A DNA stretch of 64,000 nucleotides from Ophiura sarsii (taxonomy: Eukaryota; Echinodermata; Ophiuroidea; Amphilepidida; Ophiuridae), in assembly GCA_035610835.1 (NCBI GenBank), contig CM069452.1, forward strand, positions 31,899,150 to 31,963,149, given 5' to 3'. The notes under the pieces are model-generated. The model was not told the origin of the DNA, did no database searches, and worked only from the letters and a program-made list of their open reading frames with translations. Shown here piece after piece: positions 45,245-57,100 of this stretch (position 1 is its first letter; every line of letters begins with the position of its first letter). Both the position numbers and the translations under genes were made by a program.

Positions 45245-45637
45245 TTAAAGGGGCATTGAGAGATCCGTATGGGAGTGCGCCCTCAATTATCCTGGAAATC
45301 AGTTTTTTGCATCAAAGTAATACTTCGGCATATACTATGTCTATACTAACTAACATGTGAAACAGTTTACCAACATTCGCCTTTATCATATAAAATGTCA
45401 TGATTTTCTTAGTTTCGATCTGATCATATCGAAACTAGGTGCTGAATACGGAAGTTATGCTATCGTTTTACTCTCGGACTTTCGCGGCAAATCTCAACCC
45501 GGAAGTGCAGTTATTTGCTTATTTGGTATGAAGCGATGTCGGAATTATATGACATTTTGGATTTGGGCTATGTTGATGATTATCTTTACGTTATTTGCTC
45601 ATTTAGTAGATCGATACATCTCTCAATGCCCCTTTAA
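45245..45637. mobile_element. MITE family A, copy 4
   Basis: TTAAAGGGGCATTGAGAGAT ... ATCTCTCAATGCCCCTTTAA, same orientation as the 41174 copy and almost the same interior. The 112-residue ORF here lies wholly in repeat sequence. The last TTAA is shared with the next element. Confidence 0.9.
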
Positions 45638-45878
45638 AGTTAGGTGTTACGATTGCTGGTCTGATTTTCAACTTGGTGTTTTCTCTTCTACATGAAGGTC
45701 ATCCTTAAAATAGTCTTTTGGCAGTAATTCACTGCATTTTAGCCCATAATTTCTAAATGGAACACATCTTGCACCAAACATTTTACAAAAGTAATAAAAT
45801 TAATATGGGGTCTCTTCTGGTATCAAAATATGTTGATGTGCAAAAAAAGCTGAGTGATTGGAACATCCAACCTTTAAA
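45634..45878. mobile_element. MITE family D, partial copy abutting family A
   Basis: TTAAAGTTAGGTGTTACGAT ... GGAACATCCAACCTTTAA. It contains ATTTTCAACTTGGTGTTTTC and CATGAAGGTCATCCTTAAAA, as in 33091. Confidence 0.7.
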
Positions 45879-47876
45879 GATGTGAAATGATTAGTCATTA
45901 TTAATGTGTTACATCAAATAGTACAGCACAGTATGTCACGTAATGCCCACAGATTCTTAATTCATTGCGAGATACAACATCAACATCCTATACAATTCGT
46001 TGGTGGTATAACATAGTGAGGTAAAACAAGATTGTATTAGCTTTTGTCATTCACCAATTCAATTTTATGATTACAAATTCACTATCAATTTTGGGCTTTG
46101 AGACTTTATAAAATTAAGAAAGCGATATTTCAAAACAAAATGGTATACATCATAAAAACGAGTAATGTTTACAATAATCACTAATAACAACACCGACCAT
46201 CATCGCTATATAATACCACCGACAAATTATTTCTTTCGAAATAACAGTAATTAACAAAAAAGGGGTGTGTCTCAGCTTTATCATAGAGAAAATATGAGAG
46301 CTTAATTTGTTTTACTTCCAGTTTGATCATTGAGACGATTCAGGGTTCTGTTTTTCTTTAAATACAAAATAAACAGCATCAAGGAGTGCTGCACAATAAA
46401 TCATAAAAACCTACAGAAAAATATATAAAAACTACAATCGGGCCTATGCTGAAATCAAAGCAAAGCCTTGTCAGATGGTTGGATATGAAATGAATCTTTG
46501 TTAATCATTAGATTAGTTTAATGTTGTAATAATTGGTACTAATGATAAAGTTTGAAATTACAATGTCATACCAACTCAATGACACATCCAACAAAACCTT
46601 TGATATATAGTGTCCAAAAGTAACTTACTTTTGATTAATTACCTTAAAAGGTAGTTAAACAGGCTTAACTCTGAAGCAAACATTTCTGCTGATTAATGTT
46701 GTCTTGGATTTATATGAAGGGTTGCACACATACAATATACTATACAGTAAATGATTTAAATAATTTGCTGTCTATTTCTTTCTTTCCCTGTTTTATATGC
46801 TACAGTATAAACTTTTAGTTTTTAAGTTACAAGAAATTTACCAACTGAGACAACAAAGTAAAATATAAAAATGTGTCACTTCTTTTTACCTATAACTCAA
46901 AATCAATATTCCTGATATCCAACTCATTCTGCTTGATCGCGTCACATACGAACATCTCCAATAACTTTAAGCAAATATCATTTAACCAGTTTGAGTCTTA
47001 TAAACCGAGCAATCTTGTGTAATGTTTAAATTTGTACCAAAACAAAACAAAAAACTGCTTAAAATGTTTTATATATCACTCTGGACAGTGATGTAACTTA
47101 ACAGGCGCAGCTTTTACACATGCATATGTATCTTCCGTCTTTCAACGATCCTGTGTATACGCCAGCGCCTTGAGTAGGCGCATGTGTTATGTGCTGCAAT
47201 TTGTAAAATATGCAGTTACGTCACTGTCTCGTGATGGCCAAATAGACTATAGTCCGAATATTTATATCACATGATGTAGTATCCACCAATCAAATGACAT
47301 GAATATGTTTATGTGTTATATGGTATAATAATATACATGTTTTTTTTATATAATACAAATTCTTGAAAATTGAAAGTATACCGGTAATATGAAGGTGGTT
47401 CGTCTTCCTATTTATATAATTGTGACGTCAGCACATATTCTACTGAACACATCATTCTATGTGTGTGATTACAACATATGACCTATGCTACAACGTTACT
47501 GCATTTGCATCTATCGAAATCAGAGAATACAGAAAGTGCAGCCTTTTATTAGATCATGCATCTCCCTACTTGAGCTGAACACAAAATGTTCAAGGATCTA
47601 TGATTTGATAGATAGTCAGCATAAAAAAATGTTCATTCTGAAAATGTTACCTACACAACACAACATGTCAGGGAATACAGTGGAACCTCGTTAATAATAA
47701 TATAATAATAATACAGGACTTTATATAGCGCAGTACGCAAAGCTTCAATGCGCTTTACATGAATAAAATGGCCAAAAATAGTCACTATCATTACATACAC
47801 ATTAAAACAAAACAAACACAAAGTTGCTTGGGCCAAGCAATTTAGTTTGGGTTAACAGGAATTTTGTGTTATCAGG
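45879..47876. other. Intergenic
   Basis: No gene supported. It holds a solo right end of the 18852-type element (about 46915-46947), a second ACTATAGTCTAT-type element in reverse orientation (47078-47254), and a TATATAGCGC / GCGCTTTACAT dispersed-repeat motif at about 47713-47760. Confidence 0.5.
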
Positions 47877-49247
47877 TTAAGGGGGGACTTAAGGGGGCTG
47901 TGCACCTTCAGGTACAGCCTCCGTAAAACTGCCGTAACTTCTTTATTATTCATTAAATCTATATAAAAGTATACATTTTCTTGCAGAAAAGGGTTCAATG
48001 AATCCAACCATGATCATGAAATTGACCATTTTGGGAGAAAATTATAAAAAAACACGTTTTTTGACCCATTTTAGGTTTGGAAAAGATAACTCAAAATATA
48101 TTTGGTTAAATTTTATCATACTAGTTTAATTATATTCCTCATGCAATTCCCTAGGAATCGTTTTTTTTTTTTAATTTTTACTTTATTATTTTTTGAATTA
48201 TCGAACAAAAAGTGCCAAAAAATATGATTTTTTACCAAAAAACGTGATTTTCACGATTTTTGAGGTTAAAAAACAGGTTTTTTGGCACTTTTTGGTCTGT
48301 AATTCAAAAAATAATAAAGTAAAAATTAAAAAAAAAAAACGATTCCTAGGGAATTGCATGAGGAATATAATAAAACTAGTATGAGAAAATTTAACAAAAT
48401 ATATTTTGAGTTATCTTTTCCAAACCTAAAATGGGTCAAAAAACATGTTTTTTATAATTTTCTCCAAAATGGTCAATTTCATGATCATAGTTGGATTCAT
48501 TGAACCCTTTCCTGCAAAAAAATGTATACTTTTATTAAGATTAAATGAATAATGAAGAAGTTACGGCAGTTTTACGGAGGCTATACGAAGGTGCACATCC
48601 CCCGGAAGTTTTTGATTTGATTTTTTGAATTTTGTGAGTGCTGTAATTATTGAACTATTAATCAAATGTATATAAAAGTATACATTTTTGGAAAGGAAAT
48701 GGATCAGAGAATCCAAATTTGGCGTCAATTTTGACCAAAAAAGTAGATTTTTTGAGAAAATCACAAAATTCACTTCTTCTTTTTTGAGTAAAAAATGGCC
48801 AAATCACTTTATAATGATGTTAAGACACTAAAATGAAGGGACGATTTTTTTTTTTAGAACCTAATCTAATATTTTTGAAAATTTTGACCAAAAAGTGCCA
48901 AAAAACGTGAAAAAATGGATTTTTAAATTTTTTTTTAACACTTTTTTGTTAAAATTTCAAAAAATATTGGATTAGATTTAAAATTTAAAAAATCGTCCCT
49001 CCAGTAGTGTCTTAACATCATCATCAAGTGATTTGGGCATTTTTAACTCAAAATTATGTTTGTTAGCTTTGTTTTTAAAAAAAATGGGTCAAAAAATCAA
49101 CATTTTTGGTCAAAATTAATGCCAAATTTGGATTCTCTGATCCATTTCCTTTCCAAAAAGGTATACTTTTATATACATTTGAGTCATGGTTCAATAATTA
49201 CAGCACCAACAAACTTCAACAAAAAACTTCCTTAAGTCCCCCCTTAA
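47877..49247. mobile_element. Double-hairpin element, 1.37 kb
   Basis: Outer inverted ends TTAAGGGGGGACTTAAGG and CCTTAAGTCCCCCCTTAA. Between them are two separate giant palindromes in series: hairpin 1 about 47897-48600 (starts GCTGTGCACCTTC, includes GTAAAACTGCCGTAACTTCT) and hairpin 2 about 48606-49233 (includes GGATCAGAGAATCCAAATTT). The arms of each pair well over 300 bp. No ORF of note. Confidence 0.85.
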
Positions 49248-49982
49248 ATAGTAATGTAAAATATAAGCTTGGGAAAATCCCTAATAATGTGGTCACTTTT
49301 TACAAATGGGTCTATTTGTGAAAATTAGGTATATTTTCCCGATAATTTACAAAATTGGGTCTATAATGAAGCAAAATCCTTGGAAGGGTAACTTTTTTTC
49401 CAAAATCACCCTTAGAAATGGGAAGGGGTTTTGAATCTCCAGCCGCGCACCCCGACTAACCCCCCCCCCCCCCCAATTGTTATTCTATATCTGCAACAAA
49501 ATGTTCTTAAAAAGCTTTATAATATTTCTGATATCTCATGCCCTACAAAACTACCTTAGACTCTAAATTAAGGCGTCAATATCAAATCACACATAACATA
49601 ATTCTTACAAGTTTTGCTTTTTAAGGTGAATATTGTTAACGACAAACTTTGTAACCTTTGTAATGAAAATGAGAAAACATCCAACATCTTTTTAATAAGT
49701 GCAATATTACAAACTCTGTTTAATTTCATTATAATCAATCAGATTTTACTCATAGCTAGGCGGCATATATAGTTGCAGATGTCAAAAGTCTAAAGCCGTC
49801 ATACAAAATTCATCTGTGACACCATACAAATAGAGTAAATTATAAGCGCACAAAGACATTCGAAACTTGACACACATTACAGAAATAGGACATTGTCTCA
49901 AACTATCTTAACCCTAACACTTTTGGAATGGAAATGTTGAAAAAAATATCCGAGGGTGGAAATGGGCAAAATTTACAGAGAA
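49248..49982. other. Intergenic
   Basis: Contains a 15-C run at 49460-49474 and repeated GGGTCTAT words at about 49300-49370. No gene supported. Confidence 0.4.
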
Positions 49983-50070
49983 AAACCAGACTTGCCAACG
50001 ACAGGATTCGATCCCGGGTCCTCTAGCATGGATGACGGGGTCTTAGTCCACTCGGCCAGGGAGTCACTTG
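49983..50070 (-). repeat. tRNA-like sequence (SINE head or pseudo-tRNA)
   Basis: On the minus strand: TGGCCGAGTGGACTAAG (box A) and GGGATCGAATCC (box B), at the spacing of a Leu/Ser-type tRNA. The T stem is only partly paired and no clean acceptor stem is seen. Related in type to 17518-17590. Confidence 0.5.
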
Positions 50071-50196
50071 CCCGCAATTAACAATTCCGTGCGCATTTAT
50101 CACCTGGTGTCAGTGCCTGGCGAGATAGACTGAGGTGACACGTGCCTCCAGCATAGTTTTCAAATGGGATTTCATGGGGTTCAGGGCTGTAAGGGT

Positions 50197-50873
50197 TATG
50201 GGGGTGTGAACCCTCAAGTATAGCCTCCGTAGAACTGCCGTAACTTCTTCATTATTCATTTAATCTATATAAAAGTATACAATTCCTTGAAGAAAAGGGT
50301 TCAATGAATCCAAACATGAACATGAAATTGACCATTTTGGAGAAAATTATAAAAAAACACAGTTTTGTACCCATTTTAGGTTTGGAAAAGATAACTAAAA
50401 ATATATTTTGTCAAATGTTGTCGTTGTAGATTTATTATAATCCTAATAAAATTCCCATGGAAGCGGGGTTTTTTTTTAATATCTGATTTATTTGTTTGAA
50501 TTTATGGATCAAAAAGTGCCAACAAATGTGATATTTTGGCACTTTTTGGTCAATAATTCAGATAAATCAGATATTCAAAACAAGCAAAAAAATCCTAGGG
50601 AACTTCATTAAGATGCATTTGGTGCAATTTCAGCGTTTTTTTACAAAAAACTGAATTTGCTACGAATGATGCAAATTTTGAGCCAAAAATAGTGATTTTA
50701 TTGGTCAAAATGTTAAAAATCAGCATTTGTAGTGAAATTTGATACCAAAAATGGATTCTCCGACTCAATTCCTTTCTAAAAATGTATACCTTTATATACT
50801 GTACATCATATTAATAGTTCAAAAGTTACAGCGCTTAATACATTTCATGTTGTGAGGGTTAACAACCCCCTAA
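50197..50873. mobile_element. Single-copy relative of the double-hairpin element
   Basis: Left third (AGCCTCCGTAGAACTGCCGT, GGGTTCAATGAATCCAAACA) matches the left arm of hairpin 1 at 47897. The right part (GGATTCTCCGACTCAATTCC, AAAAATGTATACCTTTATAT) matches the right arm of hairpin 2. Ends TTATGGGGGTGTGAACCCTC and GAGGGTTAACAACCCCCTAA are inverted repeats. Confidence 0.8.
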
Positions 50874-50974
50874 AGTAAACTTCATTTTCAGTGCATATTG
50901 CATTAATCATGTTATACATTTTTGATACAATTTCATATTATACATAGCATATTTATATAATATTGGATGGCTTT

Positions 50975-51083
50975 GAGGGTGATACAAGAAAATATTGCAC
51001 GAGCTATACAAAATATTGCACGAGTCGGAGACGAGTGCAATATTTTTTAATAGCGAGTGCAATATTTTCTTGTATCACCCGAA
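50975..51083. repeat. Short inverted repeat
   Basis: GGTGATACAAGAAAATATTG (with CACGAG) is mirrored by its complement ending at about 51080. A further internal GCACGAGT/GAGTGCAATATT pair makes it a compound hairpin. Confidence 0.75.
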
Positions 51084-51108
51084 AATAAGACATTCAATAT
51101 TATTGTTA

Positions 51109-51720
51109 TTATTTATATCAGGCTCTTACCCATTATAGTTGCTTTGCGTGTTGATTTAATTGTATTGCAGAATCTTTGTTCCGCAAAAGTTCGTTAAAAT
51201 CATCATCACTTAGAGAAGCGAATCTCCCCGGAGGCGATTATTTTTTTCGTACATCAGTTTAACCAAAATCAGTTCATTTGTTTAAAAATATAAAAAATCA
51301 TTTTATTCAGTGAATTTTGCTTTATTTCGTATTAAAACGGAATAAATAAATTTGGTTAAACTGATGTACGAAAAAAATAACCGCTCCCCGGAGTCTGCTG
51401 CGGTTCCGACATTTTGCAAACTTGTTGATTTGTTGTTTTCGTAGTGGTTCCCCACGTAAGCCAGCTTCATTAAGCCGATAACACGTATTTGCGAAACCTA
51501 TGCAATCAGCGAAAATTAGTCTCGACTGCATGCTTAATAAACGCTAAAGTTGTGTGAGCTCCTTTGTATACAATAGTATAGACGAATATTCGTAACAAAC
51601 AAATAATGGGTATGAGACTACGGCAATATTTTTAAAATATTGGATGCATCCGGGTACTTTGGTTAAACAATATTGAATACACAGTTTTATTGTACCGTTA
51701 AAAAGCCTGATATAAATAAT
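51109..51720. mobile_element. TIR element, ATTATTTATATCAGGCT termini
   Basis: ATTATTTATATCAGGCT / AGCCTGATATAAATAAT bound 612 bp. Inside is a second inverted repeat, about 51226-51270 against about 51338-51392 (CTCCCCGGAG, TTTTTTTCGTACATCAGTTT). Confidence 0.75.
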
Positions 51721-51851
51721 AATATATTATATTATCCAAAATGTACTCAATACTATGAAATACTATGTATAGGATATTATACTTCTCTGTATTTTTGGCA
51801 GTTCTATATTTGGATATGCTTGTCGCAAGCTATAATATGATCAAAATAATA

Positions 51852-52232
51852 TAAGGCTATATTAAAAAAATCTTTTGTCTCAAAGCTCTTCCGTATTTCA
51901 ATACCTAATGCGGAATGCGATTTTTTTTATTTTTTAATTTAATATTTTTTATAAATATAAAATATTGAAATCCTAGTAAAAGTGAACTTTTGTATTTAAA
52001 ATGATGTGATCAATGAAAATCTGAAAAATCTGTGAAATTTTTGGATTTATTTTGTATTTGGACAATGAAAATCTGACAAATCTTTAAGTTTTTTGGATTT
52101 TTTTTTTTTTTTTGGAAAAAAAAAAATATATATATATATTTTTTTTTTTTTTCATTTTTTTTTTTTTAACGCGCACCAATTAACTAACGCGCGCGGGAGC
52201 TTTGAGACAAATGATTTTTTTAATACAGCCTA
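51852..52232. mobile_element. MITE family B, copy with expanded A/T tracts
   Basis: TAAGGCTATATTAAAAAAAT ... TTTTTTTAATACAGCCTA. The core AATGATGTGATCAATGAAAA is reversed relative to 28148, and the copy carries long T and TATA runs at 52090-52170. Confidence 0.8.
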
Positions 52233-54173
52233 AGCAGTAGCGGATTTTAATTTCACATTGTATGTTGTGATTGTTAATGTACTATATGGTTGCAAAAAAC
52301 ATATAAATGCCCATTCTGTGTGGGCGCTAAAATAGAAGAAAAAACATTATCCAGCACGGTTGAGTTCCCATACTTTTTTATCACTAAGGAAACAATTAAG
52401 ATTGAGTTTCAGCATAACAATTTTGTACTTCAACTTCACTTGGAGACCAAAACAGTATTTGCTTTTAATTATGCAGCAATGAGGTAAAAAACAGTGTTAC
52501 TAAATAGAAAATGTATAAAGACTCTTAATAGGTGCTGAGCAATTTTAGAATGGGTCGGTTCAAAAAACCAACATTATAACGCTATAAACAACTAGAAATG
52601 CATGGCATACAATAGTCGACTTTGTAGTTCTTTTTCACTCTATGAACAACGCTCTCTATCGACAGAGGGGGTCACTCATTGTTACCGCTCCCATCTAACA
52701 GGCTCTCATCCACTGATCTTGCCCCTTTAGGGGTGGTTCTCGGATGGAAGAGGATTTTTGAAATGGCGAAGCGAGCTAAAGCGAGCCTGATTTAGGTCAG
52801 AGTATGTTGTTCGATCGAGTGACAGGGAAGTGAAACAGGGTGTACGAAGCTGACTACTATCAATGCGGATATCAGCAGACTACAAAGTCAACTAAACATG
52901 CATGGCGAATCAAATGCTGGCACCAATTATTGACACATGACACAGTGGTCATAAACATAACATAACAATGAGCATTTATATAGCGCTCTTACACATTATA
53001 TAATATGCATGGTACCACAGCGCTTAACAAAATAAAAACATAAGATTAAAAAACAGTGTTAAACATCACTCGCACCAACTATGACGGTGTTATAAGTAAG
53101 TTTTTAACACTTTCTTAAATTGAGTCAGTGATGAGGCATGCCTGATGTGACGCGGTAAATTGTTCCACAAAATGGGCCGGAGGCATGAAATCCTTTCTTG
53201 GCGGTAGTGAGACAAGTTTTAGATTTAGTTTCAACATGTTGTTTCATCAATAAACATCCAAATACAAGAGAGAGTCCTAAGATGAAAATTCAAATTGTTT
53301 GTAAAATGATGAGACATGCTTAAAGGTATATTATGTGATCTTTCCAGGGAACGCCCTCAACATAAAAAAAGAAGAATTGAAAGCAGATTTTCTTGCAGAT
53401 TTACATTTCTGATCATAAATCATACATACATTCCAAGTTACAGGGCGATACGATTCTTAATTACTTCAAAGTCATGGTTTTAGAGTGAAAATAAACTCTC
53501 TGTGTTATCCCACCTCTATAAATTCACTCTAAAACCATGATTTTGAGGTAATTAGGAATCGTATCGCTCTGTAACTTGGATTGTATGTACGATTTATGAT
53601 CAGAAATGTAAATCTGCAAAAAGATCTACTTTCTAGAAAAAAATCATGAATAGAGGGCGCTCTCTGGAAAAGATCAGATAATATGCCTTTAAATGGCAAT
53701 TCAATACCAATATTGTGGACAGGGGGATCACAAATCAACAGAAAACATTTTATATAGAAGTAAGAGGTTCCTGTAAAGTAGTAACTTGATGTGATTAATG
53801 TTTCACTTTGACCATTTTTGAAGCATATTTTTTCAATTTGCTATTTACAAGTATTTTAATACAACCTTTTTCGACAGAATATGTAACCCATCACATCACA
53901 ACATACCTCTTGTCAGTTTTCCTAGTTTCTAGATAAAAAGGTATAACATCTTGAAAAATATAAAGATTTTTTTTTTTTAAATGCTAAGCTTCTATATTCA
54001 TCATATTTCCGGATTCTTTAAAGGCTAAATTTCAATTATTATAAGGTATCAATTTAAAGCTTGATTTTTGCATATTTCTATGATGTTAAAATCATACATT
54101 GGATAAAAGATCCCAAGAGGTATGTTTTGATGCGACGGGTCACATATGATTCACTACATTCCTCAACGTCTTA
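52233..54173. other. Intergenic downstream of the zinc-finger gene
   Basis: Holds an inverted pair at 52599-52907 (TGCATGGCATAC...GACTTTGTAG against CTACAAAGTC...ATGCATGGC), a TTTATATAGCGC dispersed-repeat motif at about 52975, and a family-C MITE (53330-53692). No confident polyadenylation signal for the minus-strand gene; an ATTAAA candidate lies at about 53853. Confidence 0.5.
53330..53692. mobile_element. MITE family C, copy 2
   Basis: TTAAAGGTATATTATGTGAT ... ATGCCTTTAA. Near-identical to 32717-33090 in arms and centre. Confidence 0.85.
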
Positions 54174-57100
54174 CTATTCTTGAAAAACTGGCCACATCTC
54201 AACTCTCTTGGTTCCATCCCCCTGAACAGTGGTCACTTCATAATATTTTCCCGGCTGCTGGCTTTGCCCAGAGTGACCAGCCATCTGAGTGATTACCTGC
54301 CCATCTTGATCGATTGTCACTGGGTGGCTTTGCCCAGAGTGACCCCCCGCCATCTGAGTGATTACCTGCCCATCTTGATCGATTGTCACTGGGTATGTTG
54401 TTGTAGCTCCATTCTGCTGTTGCACCTCATCAACTGTCCCACTTTCAATGACTATCTCATGATTGGCAAATGCTGGGTAATTAGTCGAGATATCAGTCCC
54501 TGCAGATGTTGTTACGACCTGCTCAACTGCATACGTTTGGGCCACTCCTGCTGCCTCCATTTCGGTGCTATACTCATGTTGTAATGCTGTCGGCTGTTGT
54601 CCCTGATAATAACCCGCACTATTAGCCGGTACTATTTTGACAGGCAGGGCCCCAACGTTTGACACTGACGTCTGTTTTGGGGATTGATAACCAGCAGTAC
54701 TAAACCCCATTGCAAGATTCTCAAGCTGTCGTGCTGCTTTGGCGGCTTCCTGATCCGGCACTGGTGTCTGTTTTGGGGATTGATAACCGGCCATACTAAA
54801 CCCCATTGCAAGATTCTCAAGCTGTCGTGCTGCTGTGGCGGCTTCCTGATCCGGATCCACGGGTGGTGCTTTATTCATCTTTAACCGCTTTCCTCTCATA
54901 CCAACAGCCACTTCTCTGGCAGCTGCTAATTCTTGCTGGCGCCTTGCCCTCTTCCCATATCGCTTCCTCTTCAAGCCAAGTGACTTTCGTGTAGCTTCTC
55001 TTCTCTCGTAACTTCTCTTGTATCTTGCTCGAACCAGCTCTGCTCTTTTCTCTATAAGCTCAGGTGTTAATGGAAGAGGTTTTTTGCCGCGTTTCTTCCA
55101 TTCAGCGGGCGGTATCTTCTCATAAAATTTCACTCGTTTCTTTGGTGGTTGTTTCTTTGGTGGTTGTTTCACTGTAACCTTTGATGGCGCGTTCAGGATT
55201 TTCTCAACTTCCTGTTTCTCTCGTTCCTGTTCTGCTTGGTACATGTCAGGATGAGCAACTTTGAAGTGTTGCTTTCTCTTCGTACAATACTTAAACACCT
55301 CATCGCATCCTTTGCACTTGTATGGCTTTATTTGTTCGTGTTGTATCCTGTGATGTTTATTTAGTATAGTGGCCGTACGAAATGTTTCACCACAAATGTC
55401 ACACATCATGCCCTTCTGTTCAGTGACATTCTCGGAGTGAAATTTGATTCTGTGCTCGCGTGCGATATCTGAATTCGTCGCCTGGTAACCACAGATGTTG
55501 CATTTGTACTTTGTGATGCCATCTCGATGCAGCACTTTATGTCTAGCTAAGGATTTAGCAGTCTTCACTGCCTGGTTACAGCCTTCACACCAGAACTTGT
55601 ACTTTAAGGGATTATGTTTTCTCTTGTGACTGGCCATTAAACCTGTGTGCTTGGTACTGAATGCACATCCCTCATAGCTACAATGTTTGATTGGTAGATT
55701 CTCCAACCCAATTTTATGCTTCTGGAATAAATGTTGCTTATGTCTATCTTCAAAGGGTGTTTCATATACGCACAGATGACACTTGTATTTACTTTCTGTG
55801 TGTTTATTAACCTTGTGACGGCATAAATGTCTTAGTGCTTTGAATGTTTCTGGACAAACATCGCAGCAGTAAAAGTCTCCATCTCGGTGGGTCTTCATAT
55901 GCCAACGGAACATCTGTATCGAGTTGAACATTCTCTTACACACTGAACATTCTTTACTCACTTGTTTCGGTGCTTTTCTGGATTTTGGCTTGCCGCACAT
56001 GAGCTCCTTATGCATCTTAAGACGTTTCTCTCCTCTGACGGACTTTCCGCATGATTCGCACATCAAGGTTGGAATATGTGAGATTCTTTTGTGTGCAAAC
56101 AGCTCTTTACCGGTGCCCATAAACTCGCACTTCTCGCAGTGGTACTGCAAAACAACCTCTTGATCATGCATCTTTTTCATGTGGTTGACAAAGCCTGTCT
56201 GAGTCATGGACAAAACCCCGCATTCATGGCATTTGAGAACCGGATCATTGCGATAATCCTCGTCTTCTTCGTCATCCATCTCTGCATATGGTACACCCTT
56301 TATTGACGGAGGAATTATCTGATCCATTTTGGCTTCTTTAGCGATCATCTTAGGAAGGCTCTTCTTCCTACACTTTCTGACTGGTCTTGCTAAAGCTGAT
56401 GAAGTGCTGGGTACATCTTCATTCTCTTCCTCTTCGCTATCATCACTGTATCTACCCCGGATGTATTTTGGATGGGTCTGCTCGATATGAATATTCAGTT
56501 TGTGCATTGACTGTGCTTCAAATGAGCAATACTTGCACTGCGAGTCACCCTCCCGCACGTCCTCTCCCAGCACATCAGCTACTTGTGCCAGCATCACGAT
56601 ATTAGCCTCCGCTTCATTTGCATCCAACTTGGTTGCTGACCCTTCTTTGTTAAGGTTATATAGGTCCATCCATTCTACCTTGTGCATGCTCCGCATGTGC
56701 ATTTTCAATCCAATTTCCGTTGTCAACACTCTACTGCAGGCAGAGCACCTGATTCTTTTTGATTTTGATTTCTTTTCTCTCATCCGTTTTTCTTTTCCTA
56801 GCATATCTTTTTCTTTTTTTAAGAGGTGTATACCACTCTTCTCCATGAGATCTGATGATAGCCGCTTGACTGGTTTCTTGGTTCTCATGCCCTTCCCTGT
56901 GCCTTCACCATCATCAACACTGCAGGCTCCTTCCACGGCTCGTTTTTCTCGACCACCCCACAGAGAGTACCGTTCTCCGAGTGCCCGTGCAATCTTTCGC
57001 TGCTTCATATCCCCAAAAATATCATGTGTGTAGATATGGTGGGCGAGCACAGCCGACAAACTGTTAAATTTCATCTTTTTGCCCTTGCAATCAGGGTTAT

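Noticed and set aside
45357..45695. 112-codon ORF
   Set aside because: Lies within family A and D MITEs; the same sequence in other copies is not open.
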